The notes: a model not told the origin generated them from the letters alone. A stretch of 9,888 nt of DNA from Sulfurospirillum sp. (GCA_003978405.1 QNZU01000060.1:1-9888), one strand, 5' to 3'. Counted from the first letter of the stretch, positions 1 to 7,263 are shown. Numbers and translations are program-made.

Positions 1-933
1 AATGTTGGTATCGGCACAACTTCTCCATCTCAAAAACTTGACATAGCAGGAAACATAAACCTTCAAGATACAAACAGCACCTCTACTGGAGTGATCTATA
101 AAGATGGAGTGGCTTTTATACACAACTTCTCACACCCAACAGGAGATGGTGCTAAGCCTAATGGATATAATACTTTTATCGGTAAAAATGCCGGTAATTT
201 TACGATGGGTAAAGATGCAAATCATAGTTATGAAGCTAGTTATAATACTGCAATAGGAGTAAGCTCTCTTTATAAGAATACTATAGGGTTTTATGATACT
301 GCAATAGGAGTAAATTCTCTTAGTAATAACACCACAGGGCATCATAATACAGCACAAGGAGCATTATCTCTTAATGTAAACACTATAGGATATTATAATA
401 CAGCACTTGGATATGCAACACTATGGAAAAATACTACAGGACATCATAATACGGCAGTAGGTTTAGATTCACTTTTGTTCAATATTATAGGAAATTATAA
501 TACTGCTGTTGGCGCAGTATCAGGACATGGTATAGAAAACTCATCAAATATCGTTGGAAATTCACTGTTTGGATATAGTGCAGGATACTCTTTACAAACA
601 GGAGCAAACTACAACACACTTTTAGGATATGCAGCAGGAGATAATATAAAAACTGGTGCAAAGAACATCATCATAGGCTACAATGTAGATGCACCAGATG
701 AAAACGGCAGCAATCAGCTAAATATCGGAAATGTGATTTACTCTGATGATATGACTACGGGGAAAATTGGTATAGGAACTCCAAGTCCTCAAGCAAACCT
801 TCACATCTCAAGCGGTACCAGTGGAGATGCGACAGTTATTATCGAAGCAGATACAGATAATGATGAACAACCCAAAACTTTTTTTAAAACAAGATGGTGG
901 TACAACAGACGGAGTGTTTGGTTTAGTAGGTAA
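1..933 (+). CDS. Repeat-rich surface/tail-fibre-like protein, 5'-partial, frameshifted (first part)
   Basis: The frame is already open at base 1, so the gene starts upstream; 310 residues are visible before a TAG at 931-933. It opens with NVGIGTTSPSQKLDIAG. Then come five 17-residue NTAxG...NTTG repeats plus a partial sixth (244 to about 525), further NTLLGYAAG and NIIIGYNV segments, and a second motif, KIGIGTPSP (about 766). This architecture is known from bacterial tail-fibre-domain/TMF-type proteins and resembles YadA-like head repeats, where short Gly-rich repeats form trimeric beta-rolls; an exposed adhesin or fibre role is inference. The last 15 or so residues (KTRWWYNRRSVWFSR) do not fit the family, while the next frame continues the expected sequence (KLFLKQDGGTTDG). 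The real gene therefore shifts frame around 871-889 and continues to 1228. No signal peptide or peptidase S74 chaperone domain is visible in this part. Confidence 0.8.
   Translation, partial: NVGIGTTSPSQKLDIAGNINLQDTNSTSTGVIYKDGVAFIHNFSHPTGDGAKPNGYNTFIGKNAGNFTMGKDANHSYEASYNTAIGVSSLYKNTIGFYDTAIGVNSLSNNTTGHHNTAQGALSLNVNTIGYYNTALGYATLWKNTTGHHNTAVGLDSLLFNIIGNYNTAVGAVSGHGIENSSNIVGNSLFGYSAGYSLQTGANYNTLLGYAAGDNIKTGAKNIIIGYNVDAPDENGSNQLNIGNVIYSDDMTTGKIGIGTPSPQANLHISSGTSGDATVIIEADTDNDEQPKTFFKTRWWYNRRSVWFSR
244..525 (+). repeat. Tandem 51-bp coding repeats (17 aa, NTAxG type)
   Basis: Five in-frame units begin at 244, 295, 346, 397 and 448, and a partial sixth begins at 499. Each encodes 17 residues of the pattern (N/D)TA-x-G-x3-L-x2-N-(T/I)-(T/I)-G-x2. 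The third residue and the glycines are strictly kept while the DNA has diverged, so selection acts on the protein fold, not on recent duplication. Alternate units end GHH or aromatic-Tyr, giving a possible 34-residue higher-order period. Confidence 0.85.
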
Positions 934-1228
934 TGTAGGTCAGATTTTTACAGATTCTATAGGAAATGCACTATATATCTCTTCAGATACAAGTGAGAAT
1001 GTACCCATACAATTTGTAACAGGTCAAAAAGCAAGAGTTACGATCCAAGGTGATGGAAATGTCGGTATCGGCACAACAACTCCTGCCAGAAAACTACACA
1101 TAAACGGAGTCCTAAGACTAGAGCCTACAAGTGAACCATCAGATCCAGCTGAGGGAGATATCTATATGGATAGTGGCACACACAAACTAAGAGTATATGA
1201 TGGCTCTAATTGGCACGATCTATGGTAA
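821..1228 (+). pseudogene. C-terminal continuation of the frameshifted repeat protein
   Basis: This is the +1 frame relative to the preceding fragment. Genuine family sequence begins near 875 (PKLFLKQDGGTTDG) and runs through a GLVGNVGQ segment and a third motif, NVGIGTTTPARKLHING (about 1058-1108). It ends YDGSNWHDLW with TAA at 1226-1228, a usual ending for these proteins. No ribosome binding site precedes the GTG at 821 or the ATGs at 860/863, so independent translation is unlikely. Removing one base from the C3-A4-C-T7-A4 cluster fuses it to the upstream frame. The DNA ggtatcggcacaac is identical at 7-20 and 1064-1077, showing internal duplication of this motif. Its final 23 bases overlap the end of murD on the other strand. 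It may be a true pseudogene, a phase-variable OFF state, or a sequencing error; the sequence alone cannot decide. Confidence 0.7.
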
Positions 1229-2408
1229 GCACCCTCTCTTTGAACTCCTCCCCCCTCTTAGCATAAGACTCAAACTGATCCAAACTCGCGGCTGCCGGGG
1301 AGAGGATGGCGATGGAGTTTTCGGTGTGGAGAAGGTCTATCTCTTTGACGGCTCTTTTTAGAGTTGAGCAGGGCTTGGCTATGATCTTGAACTCTTTTGC
1401 TAAGTCATTTAGTCTCTTTTCGTTTTTACCGATAGTGAAAATCGTGACATCCAAACCACTCAAAAACTCAAACAGCTCTCTTTGATCTGCTCCCTTGTCA
1501 ACTCCTCCAAGGATCAAAAAGAGTTGTTTGTCTTTGAAGCTCTTTAGGGCTGCTATGGTGGCATCTGGATTTGTAGCTTTTGAGTCGTTTATCCAGACTC
1601 TTCCTTTGTGATCCAAAATTTTCTCAACTCTGTGCTCTCCTATCTCAAAGCTGTTTATCTTTTCATAATCAAGCCTGTCAAAGAGAATTTTTTGCACACT
1701 CAATGCTAAAAGTGCATCTGTTAAAAACGGCTCATCAAATCTCAACTTCTCCAACTCTATGCCAAACTCATCTGCCAAATCCGAGGCACTCTCATAGCCT
1801 ATGATTGTAGCAAGGCTCTTGGTATCGGCATATTTTTTAGGAACGATTGCAACTGATCCCTCTTCCATCATCGCTAGTGGTTTTAGTTTTGCTTCTTCAT
1901 AGGCTCTAAAACTGCCGTGCCAAGAGATGTGATCTGGGGTGATTGGAAGTAGTATGTAGATGTTTGGTTTGGCGTTATTGGTGTAGTGGAGTGTAAAAGA
2001 GCTAGTCTCAAGAATCCACAATGGGACATCTTCGTTTAGTTTCGCCAAAGGTTTTCCGATATTTCCTCCTAGCTCTGCTCCTATATCTTGAAGCAAGGCT
2101 CCTATCATCTGTGTAGTGGTTGTCTTGCCGTTTGTTCCGCTTATCCAGATGGATACTGGCATCTTTTTGGCAAAGAGATCATACTCGCTGATGAGATTTT
2201 TGGCACTTTTTATGAGAGGATGAGAGGGGGCGATACCGGGACTGGTTACCTCAAGGTTGGAGTTTTGTGGTTTGAAATCTTCGCTTGGGTAGAACTCATT
2301 CCCAAACTTGTCACTGCTAAAGGCAGTAAACTTGTCATCATAGATTTTGCAGTTACCAAATCTATCGGCTATCGCTTTTGTGGTTTTTCCGTATCCAAAG
2401 AGCGTCAT
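1206..2408 (-). CDS. murD: UDP-N-acetylmuramoyl-L-alanine--D-glutamate ligase
   Basis: MurD ligates D-glutamate to UDP-MurNAc-L-alanine with ATP in the cytoplasm, the second amino-acid addition of peptidoglycan precursor synthesis. The 400-residue protein has a short N-terminal nucleotide-sugar domain (FGYGKTT near residue 4) and the Mur ligase P-loop GTNGKTTTT at 91-99. It also has NIGKPL (116-121), LETSSFTL (133-140), PDHISWHGS (158-166), EHRVE (258-262), NDSKATNPDA (274-283), LGGVDKGAD (300-308) and SPAAASLDQFESYAKRGEEF (370-389). All core motifs are present. The frame is open 29 codons further upstream, but that stretch lies inside mraY; the ATG at 2408 matches the family start and shares its A with the mraY stop (TAATG). 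It is slightly shorter than the 430-450 residues of enterobacterial MurD, as remembered for this phylum. The last 7 codons overlap the convergent repeat gene. Confidence 0.96.
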   Translation of the reverse strand: MTLFGYGKTTKAIADRFGNCKIYDDKFTAFSSDKFGNEFYPSEDFKPQNSNLEVTSPGIAPSHPLIKSAKNLISEYDLFAKKMPVSIWISGTNGKTTTTQMIGALLQDIGAELGGNIGKPLAKLNEDVPLWILETSSFTLHYTNNAKPNIYILLPITPDHISWHGSFRAYEEAKLKPLAMMEEGSVAIVPKKYADTKSLATIIGYESASDLADEFGIELEKLRFDEPFLTDALLALSVQKILFDRLDYEKINSFEIGEHRVEKILDHKGRVWINDSKATNPDATIAALKSFKDKQLFLILGGVDKGADQRELFEFLSGLDVTIFTIGKNEKRLNDLAKEFKIIAKPCSTLKRAVKEIDLLHTENSIAILSPAAASLDQFESYAKRGEEFKERVLTIDRAN

Positions 2409-3469
2409 TACCTGATCTTTAGGGTGATTAGGGCTATGAGGTTTGATATGAGGGCGATGATCCAAAATCTGACTATGATCTTGTTTTCTGCCCAACCTTT
2501 GATCTCAAAGTGGTGGTGGATTGGAGCCATGTGAAAGACTCTCTTTTTTCTGGTTTTGTAGCTTCCTACCTGAAGTATCACCGAAATTGTCTCCATCACA
2601 AAGACAAAACCGATAGCGATAAGCAGTATCTCATTTTTGGTGATGATTGCCATATATGCGATAAATCCGCCAAGGGCTAGACTACCGCTATCTCCCATAA
2701 AAACTTCCGCCGGATGGCAGTTATGCCACAAAAATCCTATGAGTGAACCTATCAAACCGGCGGCTATGATGGTCACTTCTCCTATACCTTTGTAGTTTGG
2801 TACCAGTAGGTATTGACTAAGTATTGCATGTCCCATCACATAGACAAAGACACTCAAAGACAAAATCGAGAAGATCGAAGGCACCGTAGCAAGTCCATCT
2901 AATCCATCTGTGAGATTGACCGCATTTGTGGTTGATACCATCACAAAAGTCCAAAAAGCAAGTGCTAAAATCCCCATATCAAAAATAGGATACTTGTTAA
3001 AAGGGACATAAAGTTCTGTTGAGAAGTGGTTAAAGTATAGATACAAAGATATGATGAGTGATGCGATGATTTGCATCAGTAACTTTGATCTTGAGGTGAG
3101 TCCTGCACTGTTTTTGTTGTGGGTTATTTTGGATATATCATCCTTGATGCCGATTATCGCAAAAAGAGTGAGGGTCAAAACCCCTCCTATGGCATACATA
3201 GAGCTAAACTTGATAGTCATCAGCACTGCTACAAGGGTAGAAAATAAGAATACTATTCCACCCATTGTAGGAGTTTTGTTTTTGGCTTGGTGCGATTTTG
3301 GGGCTAGTTCATAGATGGGTTGGGATGCGTTTTTGCTTTTTGCCCATTTGATGAACTTTGGCATCAAAATGAGTGTTAAAACAAAGCCTATAAAAAACGA
3401 TATACCTGAACGAACGGTAATATACTGAAACAAATTGATGTGAAAAATTTGATATAATAGGTATAACAA
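2408..3469 (-). CDS. mraY: Phospho-N-acetylmuramoyl-pentapeptide transferase (lipid I synthase)
   Basis: This integral membrane enzyme moves phospho-MurNAc-pentapeptide from UDP to undecaprenyl phosphate, making lipid I on the inner face of the cytoplasmic membrane. The 353 residues carry about ten hydrophobic segments and the family signatures: TPTMGG (66-71), KDD with the Mg2+-site aspartates (109-111), [13 protein letters not shown] (182-194), [20 protein letters not shown] (249-268) and MAPIHHHFE (314-322). The sequence closely resembles H. pylori/Campylobacter MraY from [10 protein letters not shown] through the C-terminal LKIR. The start is TTG, supported by AAGGA 9 bases upstream and by the expected N-terminus MLYLLY. 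It is first in the mraY-murD operon, with stop and start overlapping by one base, which implies translational coupling. It diverges from gpmI across 65 bp. Confidence 0.96.
   Translation of the reverse strand: MLYLLYQIFHINLFQYITVRSGISFFIGFVLTLILMPKFIKWAKSKNASQPIYELAPKSHQAKNKTPTMGGIVFLFSTLVAVLMTIKFSSMYAIGGVLTLTLFAIIGIKDDISKITHNKNSAGLTSRSKLLMQIIASLIISLYLYFNHFSTELYVPFNKYPIFDMGILALAFWTFVMVSTTNAVNLTDGLDGLATVPSIFSILSLSVFVYVMGHAILSQYLLVPNYKGIGEVTIIAAGLIGSLIGFLWHNCHPAEVFMGDSGSLALGGFIAYMAIITKNEILLIAIGFVFVMETISVILQVGSYKTRKKRVFHMAPIHHHFEIKGWAENKIIVRFWIIALISNLIALITLKIR
3453..3458 (+). promoter_or_regulatory. Candidate -10 box for gpmI inside the mraY 5' end
   Basis: A perfect TATAAT on the plus strand lies 76 bases before the gpmI ATG, within the first codons of the divergent mraY. 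The implied transcript starts near 3465 with a leader of about 70 bases. If real, the divergent promoters overlap and could interfere with each other. Confidence 0.4.
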
Positions 3470-3483
3470 CTTGGCAGTTCCTT
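3467..3483 (-). promoter_or_regulatory. Ribosome binding site fixing a TTG start for mraY
   Basis: On the minus strand AAGGA (3479-3483) lies 9 bases before TTG (3467-3469). No ATG or GTG gives the conserved N-terminus, so this site decides the start. The rare start codon may keep the level of this membrane enzyme low; that is inference. Confidence 0.7.
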
Positions 3484-3498
3484 ATAAAAATTATGTGG

Positions 3499-3508
3499 AT
3501 TGTAGTAA
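3499..3508 (-). promoter_or_regulatory. Candidate promoter -10 region of mraY-murD
   Basis: Reading the minus strand, TTACTACAAT includes a TACAAT hexamer about 30 bases before the mraY start. The same ten bases recur at 7264-7273, 27 bases before another minus-strand gene, which supports a shared -10 element. No convincing -35 is seen, as is common in Campylobacterota. Not certain. Confidence 0.4.
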
Positions 3509-3534
3509 AAAGCAGCTTAAGATGAGGGGAGAAG

Positions 3535-5016
3535 ATGAGAGCAAAACAGAAAGTATTATTAGTGATTACCGATGGGATCGGACATAGGGAGAGTTGTAAG
3601 GATAATGCCTTTTGCAATGCAAAAAAGAGTGCTTATGAGTATCTGTTTGAAAGTGTGCCTTACAATTTTGTCAAGACTTCAGGTTTGGCCGTGGGACTTC
3701 CTGAGGGGCAGATGGGAAACAGCGAAGTAGGGCATATGTGTATAGGAAGCGGAAGAGTGCTATACCAAAACCTAGTCAAGATCACAAAAGCGATAGAGGA
3801 TGGAACACTAAAAGATAATGAGGTTTTAAAGGAGATTTTATCATCTTCAAATGATATCCATATCGTGGGCTTGATGAGTGATGGTGGAGTTCACTCTCAT
3901 CTAGTTCATATAGAGGGTTTGGCAAAGATAGCCCAAGATCAGGGTAAAAAAGTCTATCTTCATCTTATAACTGACGGTAGAGATGTAGCACCAGATTCTG
4001 CCAAAGAGTATCTAAAAGAGGTTGAAGAGTTAGAGAGTGAAAATATCAAGATAGCTACGATGAGTGGAAGATTTTACATCATGGATAGAGATAAGAGATG
4101 GGATAGAATAGAGCTTTCTTACAATGCCATCGCCAAAGCGACACCAAAAACTGATCTTTCCCCATTAGAGTATATCGACTCTCAGTACCAAAAGGAGATC
4201 TATGATGAGTTTATAGAGCCTGTGGCATTTAAGGGGTATGAGGGGTTAAAAAGTGGTGATGGAGTGATCTTTGCCAACTTTAGAAGTGATAGGATGAGGC
4301 AGATTGTTGAAGCTCTTGGAGATAGTGAGTTTAAAGGATTTGACAAAGAGCATATCGATCTAAATATCGCTACAATGACAGAGTATAACAAAGAGTTTTC
4401 ATATCCAATCCTCTTCAAAGAGGAGCCTCCAAAAAATACACTAGCAGAGGTGATCTCAAATGCAGGTCTTACTCAGCTACACACATCAGAGACGGAGAAG
4501 TATGCTCATGTGACATTCTTTCTAAACGGTGGTGTTGAGGAGCCTTTTTTGAATGAGAGTAGGGTTTTGGTACCAAGTCCAAGTGTTAAAACCTATGATG
4601 AAAAGCCGCAAATGAGTGCTCCGGAAGTTAGTCAAAATGTCCAAAAGGCTATGAGAGAGGGTTATGATTTTGTCGTGGTCAATTTTGCCAACGGAGATAT
4701 GGTAGGACACACCGGAAACTATGAAGCTGGGATCAAAGCGGTCGAAGCTGTAGATAAAGAGCTTGATAGCTTGATAAAGGTGGCAAAAGAGGAGGGCTAT
4801 GCACTGATTCTTACAAGCGATCATGGAAACTGCGAAGAGATGAAAAATGAAAAGGGTGAGAGATTGACAAATCATACAACCTATGATGTTTACTGCTTTG
4901 TGATGGCAGATGGGGTAGAGAAGGTCAAAGCCGGTGGCTTGAACAATATCGCACCGACAGTTTTAAAGCTGATGGGAGTAGATATACCAAAAGAGATGGA
5001 TGAGCCTTTGGTTTAG
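3535..5016 (+). CDS. gpmI: 2,3-bisphosphoglycerate-independent phosphoglycerate mutase
   Basis: GpmI interconverts 3- and 2-phosphoglycerate in glycolysis/gluconeogenesis through a phosphoserine intermediate with two Mn2+ ions. The 493 residues match the family. Metal and catalytic residues are visible: D13 in VITDGIGH, the catalytic Ser63 in GNSEVGH, D388 and H392 in NGDMVGH, D429/H430 in TSDHGN, and H447 in NHTTYD. Substrate motifs are present too: SDGGVHSH (115-122), TDGRDVAPDS (146-155), GRFYIMDRDKRWDR (178-191) and ANFRSDRMRQ (247-256). The ATG has a strong AGGGGAGA site just upstream. It is divergent from mraY-murD, an arrangement known in Campylobacter jejuni, where pgm is followed by fabG; here a deacetylase gene follows instead, 20 bp downstream. 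Confidence 0.97.
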   Translation: MRAKQKVLLVITDGIGHRESCKDNAFCNAKKSAYEYLFESVPYNFVKTSGLAVGLPEGQMGNSEVGHMCIGSGRVLYQNLVKITKAIEDGTLKDNEVLKEILSSSNDIHIVGLMSDGGVHSHLVHIEGLAKIAQDQGKKVYLHLITDGRDVAPDSAKEYLKEVEELESENIKIATMSGRFYIMDRDKRWDRIELSYNAIAKATPKTDLSPLEYIDSQYQKEIYDEFIEPVAFKGYEGLKSGDGVIFANFRSDRMRQIVEALGDSEFKGFDKEHIDLNIATMTEYNKEFSYPILFKEEPPKNTLAEVISNAGLTQLHTSETEKYAHVTFFLNGGVEEPFLNESRVLVPSPSVKTYDEKPQMSAPEVSQNVQKAMREGYDFVVVNFANGDMVGHTGNYEAGIKAVEAVDKELDSLIKVAKEEGYALILTSDHGNCEEMKNEKGERLTNHTTYDVYCFVMADGVEKVKAGGLNNIAPTVLKLMGVDIPKEMDEPLV

Positions 5017-5036
5017 GGTTCTTTGAGGGAGAAATC

Positions 5037-5951
5037 ATGAAACCATTATATCTAAGCGATCCGCAATCTTTTTTGCATGATACGGGCAATCATCTTGAGA
5101 TAGATAGCAGAGTTAGGATTATAGATGAGTTGGCTGTGAGTAAATACCATTTAAACTCTCTTCCTTTAAGAGATGGTACCAAAGAGGAGTTATATAAAAT
5201 TCACGATCAAAGTTATGTTGATTGGGTTGAGAGTGGATATGAAAATGGTGTTAGGATGATAATTAGCAGTGATACGATTTTAAGTCAAGGGAGTTATGAA
5301 GTCGCAAAAAGAGCGGCATGTAGTACCAAAGTAGTTGTAGAGGCTTTTAAAAGTGGAGTTTCAAAAAGGGCTTTTTTAAATCTTCGTCCACCAGGACACC
5401 ATGCTGAAATAATCACCGGTCAGGGATTTTGTATCTTTAACAATATAGCATTGATGGCAAAGTTTGCTCAAGAGTCGGGGTATAAAAATGTCTTGATTAT
5501 CGATTTTGATGTTCATCATGGAAATGGAACCCAGGATATCTTTTACGAAGATGATAGTGTGTATTATTTTAGTACCCATGAAGCTCATAACTATCCATTT
5601 ACCGGTACTGCCGGTGAGATTGGCAGTGGGAGAGGCAGGGGTTATACCAAAAATATGCCTTATGAGAATTTTATCACAGATAGAGAGTTTTTAAAACTTT
5701 TTGAAGCATTGCCAAAAGATTTCAAACCTGATATTGTTTTAGTTTCAGCCGGATATGATCTTATGAAAGATGAGGAGATATCAAGTGCTCAAATCAGTTT
5801 TGATGCTCTTGGAAAGTTGATAGATTTGATATTAAAAGAGTATGAAAACCTGCCTATTGCATTTTTACTTGAGGGAGGGTATAATCTGGAGTCTCTTAAA
5901 AGAAGTGTCGATATTACCTTGAACAAACTATGTGCCAGTAGTTTTTGCTAG
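5037..5951 (+). CDS. Histone deacetylase superfamily (class II/AcuC-like) zinc deacetylase
   Basis: This 304-residue protein has the arginase/deacetylase fold signatures. RPPGHHA (117-123) carries the charge-relay histidines H121/H122, and IDFDVHHGNGTQDIF (155-169) carries zinc ligands D158 and H160. VSAGYD (236-241) gives the third ligand D241, and LLEGGYNLES (277-286) has the catalytic Tyr282. All active-site residues are present, so it should be active on an N-acetyl amine, either acetyl-lysine proteins or small amides such as acetylpolyamines; the substrate cannot be told from sequence. The ATG has AGGGAGA five bases upstream. It starts 20 bp after gpmI, so it is probably cotranscribed with it. 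That suggests, without proving, a link between acetylation state and central carbon flux. The 3' end overlaps the convergent phosphoesterase gene by 38 bp. Confidence 0.9.
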   Translation: MKPLYLSDPQSFLHDTGNHLEIDSRVRIIDELAVSKYHLNSLPLRDGTKEELYKIHDQSYVDWVESGYENGVRMIISSDTILSQGSYEVAKRAACSTKVVVEAFKSGVSKRAFLNLRPPGHHAEIITGQGFCIFNNIALMAKFAQESGYKNVLIIDFDVHHGNGTQDIFYEDDSVYYFSTHEAHNYPFTGTAGEIGSGRGRGYTKNMPYENFITDREFLKLFEALPKDFKPDIVLVSAGYDLMKDEEISSAQISFDALGKLIDLILKEYENLPIAFLLEGGYNLESLKRSVDITLNKLCASSFC

Positions 5952-6645
5952 ATTTTTCCTGATATATCTTATATTTTTTGGTGTCAACTTTTTCATTTTT
6001 CATTTTAAACACCACAGCACTTAGTTTTCCGCCATAAACACAGCCTGTATCTATGCCTATGGCATATTTGTCAATTTTTGGTTTTGGAAACGGATGGTGA
6101 CCAAACACTACAAATCCCTCTCTACCATCATAAAGTTCACTCCAAAATTTGTATCTATTCTCTTTGTCTCTGTAAGGAATTGGTACCAAATCCTTGTTGT
6201 AAAACCTTAAAAGTGTAAGAGATTTTTTATCTTTTTCACTCATATTTTTTTTCAATTTTACTCCAAGAGGTATTCCGGCATGCACGACAGTTAGATTGTT
6301 GATTTTCAGATAAAAAGGTAGTGATTTGAGATAGTGATAATCTCGTTTTGATATCTCTTTGATCAGTGCTATTTCATCAGCTCTAAGATTGCTAATAGCT
6401 TTCTTTCCCTCTTTTTTATACTTCTCATAGCCTTTTACAATTTTATCTTCATTGTTGCCTCTAACAGAGAGGATATTGTTTTTTTCTATGTATCTGAGCA
6501 CTTTTATTGAGTGAAAACCTTTATTGATAAAATCACCGGTGCTAATCTCGATATCATTTTTTGTAGGTTTTATCTTTTCTCTTAGTTTTTTAAACTCTTT
6601 TAAGCACCCGTGGATATCCCCATATACTATAACTCTCTGACTCAT
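5914..6645 (-). CDS. Calcineurin-like metallophosphoesterase (ApaH/PrpA-type)
   Basis: This is a 243-residue cytoplasmic phosphoesterase of the calcineurin-like fold. The motifs appear in order: GDIHGC (9-14), GDFINKG (37-43), RGNNED (62-67), VVHAG (120-124), FGHHPFPKP (181-189) and GIDTGCVYGGKL (197-208). The layout, with a GDIHGC start and an IDTGCVYGG C-terminus, is that of ApaH-like diadenosine tetraphosphatases and PrpA-type Ser/Thr phosphatases; substrate unknown. Two oddities: the usual GNHE/GNHD reads GNNE, replacing the histidine that normally acts as general acid, and GDxxDRG reads GDFINKG. The ATG has no recognisable Shine-Dalgarno sequence, and 19 bases separate it from the upstream gene's stop. 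It may depend on coupling to the secreted-protein gene, with which it probably forms a transcript. Confidence 0.87.
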   Translation of the reverse strand: MSQRVIVYGDIHGCLKEFKKLREKIKPTKNDIEISTGDFINKGFHSIKVLRYIEKNNILSVRGNNEDKIVKGYEKYKKEGKKAISNLRADEIALIKEISKRDYHYLKSLPFYLKINNLTVVHAGIPLGVKLKKNMSEKDKKSLTLLRFYNKDLVPIPYRDKENRYKFWSELYDGREGFVVFGHHPFPKPKIDKYAIGIDTGCVYGGKLSAVVFKMKNEKVDTKKYKIYQEKSSKNYWHIVCSR

Positions 6646-6664
6646 GAAGAGAGTTTAGCATATT

Positions 6665-7237
6665 TTAGTTTGATGTAATCATATCTTTATTTATAAATTT
6701 TTGATATTTGAGTTCGCAATTTTTTCTTTCGTTATTGATGGTGTTATATTCCATATCATCTTCATTGATTGGTACCAATTGCTTGTGAGTTAGATATCTT
6801 TTTAGTCTATCTTTTGTATTTAGGACTTTTGATTTAAAGATGAGTTTGTTCTTTAGCTCTTCATCGATATTTTTGGCTTCTAGTTTGTATAGCATATAGT
6901 CTCTGCAAGTATAAATATTGATAAGCTCATGATCTAACTTTGCTCTTAATTTTACGGGGGCATTTTTTGGAAGTGTGAGAATGGTTTGCAATTTTTTTGC
7001 AGCTTCTAAAAAGAGCTCTTTTTGAAATGGCTTGTCTTTATATTTGTTTACAACAAAATACTCTATGTCATCTCTGATTCCGTTTTTGTTTGTATCTATT
7101 CCCTCAATGGTATTTTTTGCATTAGAGTTTAGATTTACTAAAGTCTCATAATCACCTGTCCATTTTAGATCGTCAACTTTTGTGTTTGCAAAAGCAAATA
7201 CAGATATAATCATAGAACTTAATAATACTTTTTTCAT
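6665..7237 (-). CDS. Secreted hypothetical protein with a Ca2+-loop-like motif
   Basis: I do not recognise a named family. The 190-residue protein starts with a typical signal peptide (MKKVLLSSMIISVFAFA, cleavage probably after A17), so it is likely periplasmic or exported. At 46-59, GIDTNKNGIRDDIE has acidic/amide residues at positions 1, 3, 5, 9 and 12 of an EF-hand-like loop. The hydrophobic residue sits one place early, closer to dockerin or thrombospondin type 3 loops. The rest is charged and helical, with two cysteines (C111, C174) that could form a disulphide. The ATG has AGGAGA at good spacing. Similar short exported proteins with a DxNxNGIRDDxE segment occur in other proteobacteria, from memory. 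It lies upstream of the phosphoesterase on the same strand; a functional link is unproven. Confidence 0.75.
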   Translation of the reverse strand: MKKVLLSSMIISVFAFANTKVDDLKWTGDYETLVNLNSNAKNTIEGIDTNKNGIRDDIEYFVVNKYKDKPFQKELFLEAAKKLQTILTLPKNAPVKLRAKLDHELINIYTCRDYMLYKLEAKNIDEELKNKLIFKSKVLNTKDRLKRYLTHKQLVPINEDDMEYNTINNERKNCELKYQKFINKDMITSN

Positions 7238-7263
7238 GTGTTCTCCTACTTAAAACTAGAATC

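Noticed and set aside
244..525. CRISPR-like array
   Set aside because: The 51-bp periodicity is continuous coding sequence with diverged DNA and conserved protein pattern, with no repeat/spacer alternation.
2409..2495. MurD N-terminal extension of 29 residues (open frame up to 2495)
   Set aside because: It lies inside mraY, reads as low-quality His/Pro-rich sequence and lacks family similarity; the ATG at 2408 in a TAATG overlap gives the expected N-terminus.
2088..2534. Plus-strand open frame of 148 codons
   Set aside because: It runs antisense across murD and mraY, both fully motif-supported, and has no ribosome binding site or recognisable domain.
3309..3617. Minus-strand open frame of 102 codons over the mraY-gpmI junction
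   Set aside because: It overlaps two certain genes and their promoter region, and its translation shows no family features.
4522..4875. Minus-strand open frame inside gpmI
   Set aside because: It is antisense to the catalytic region of gpmI and is explained by the AT-rich codon use of the real gene.
5037..5951. Acetoin utilisation gene acuC
   Set aside because: No acuA/acuB or acetoin genes are nearby; the superfamily fit is clear but the specific role is not supported.
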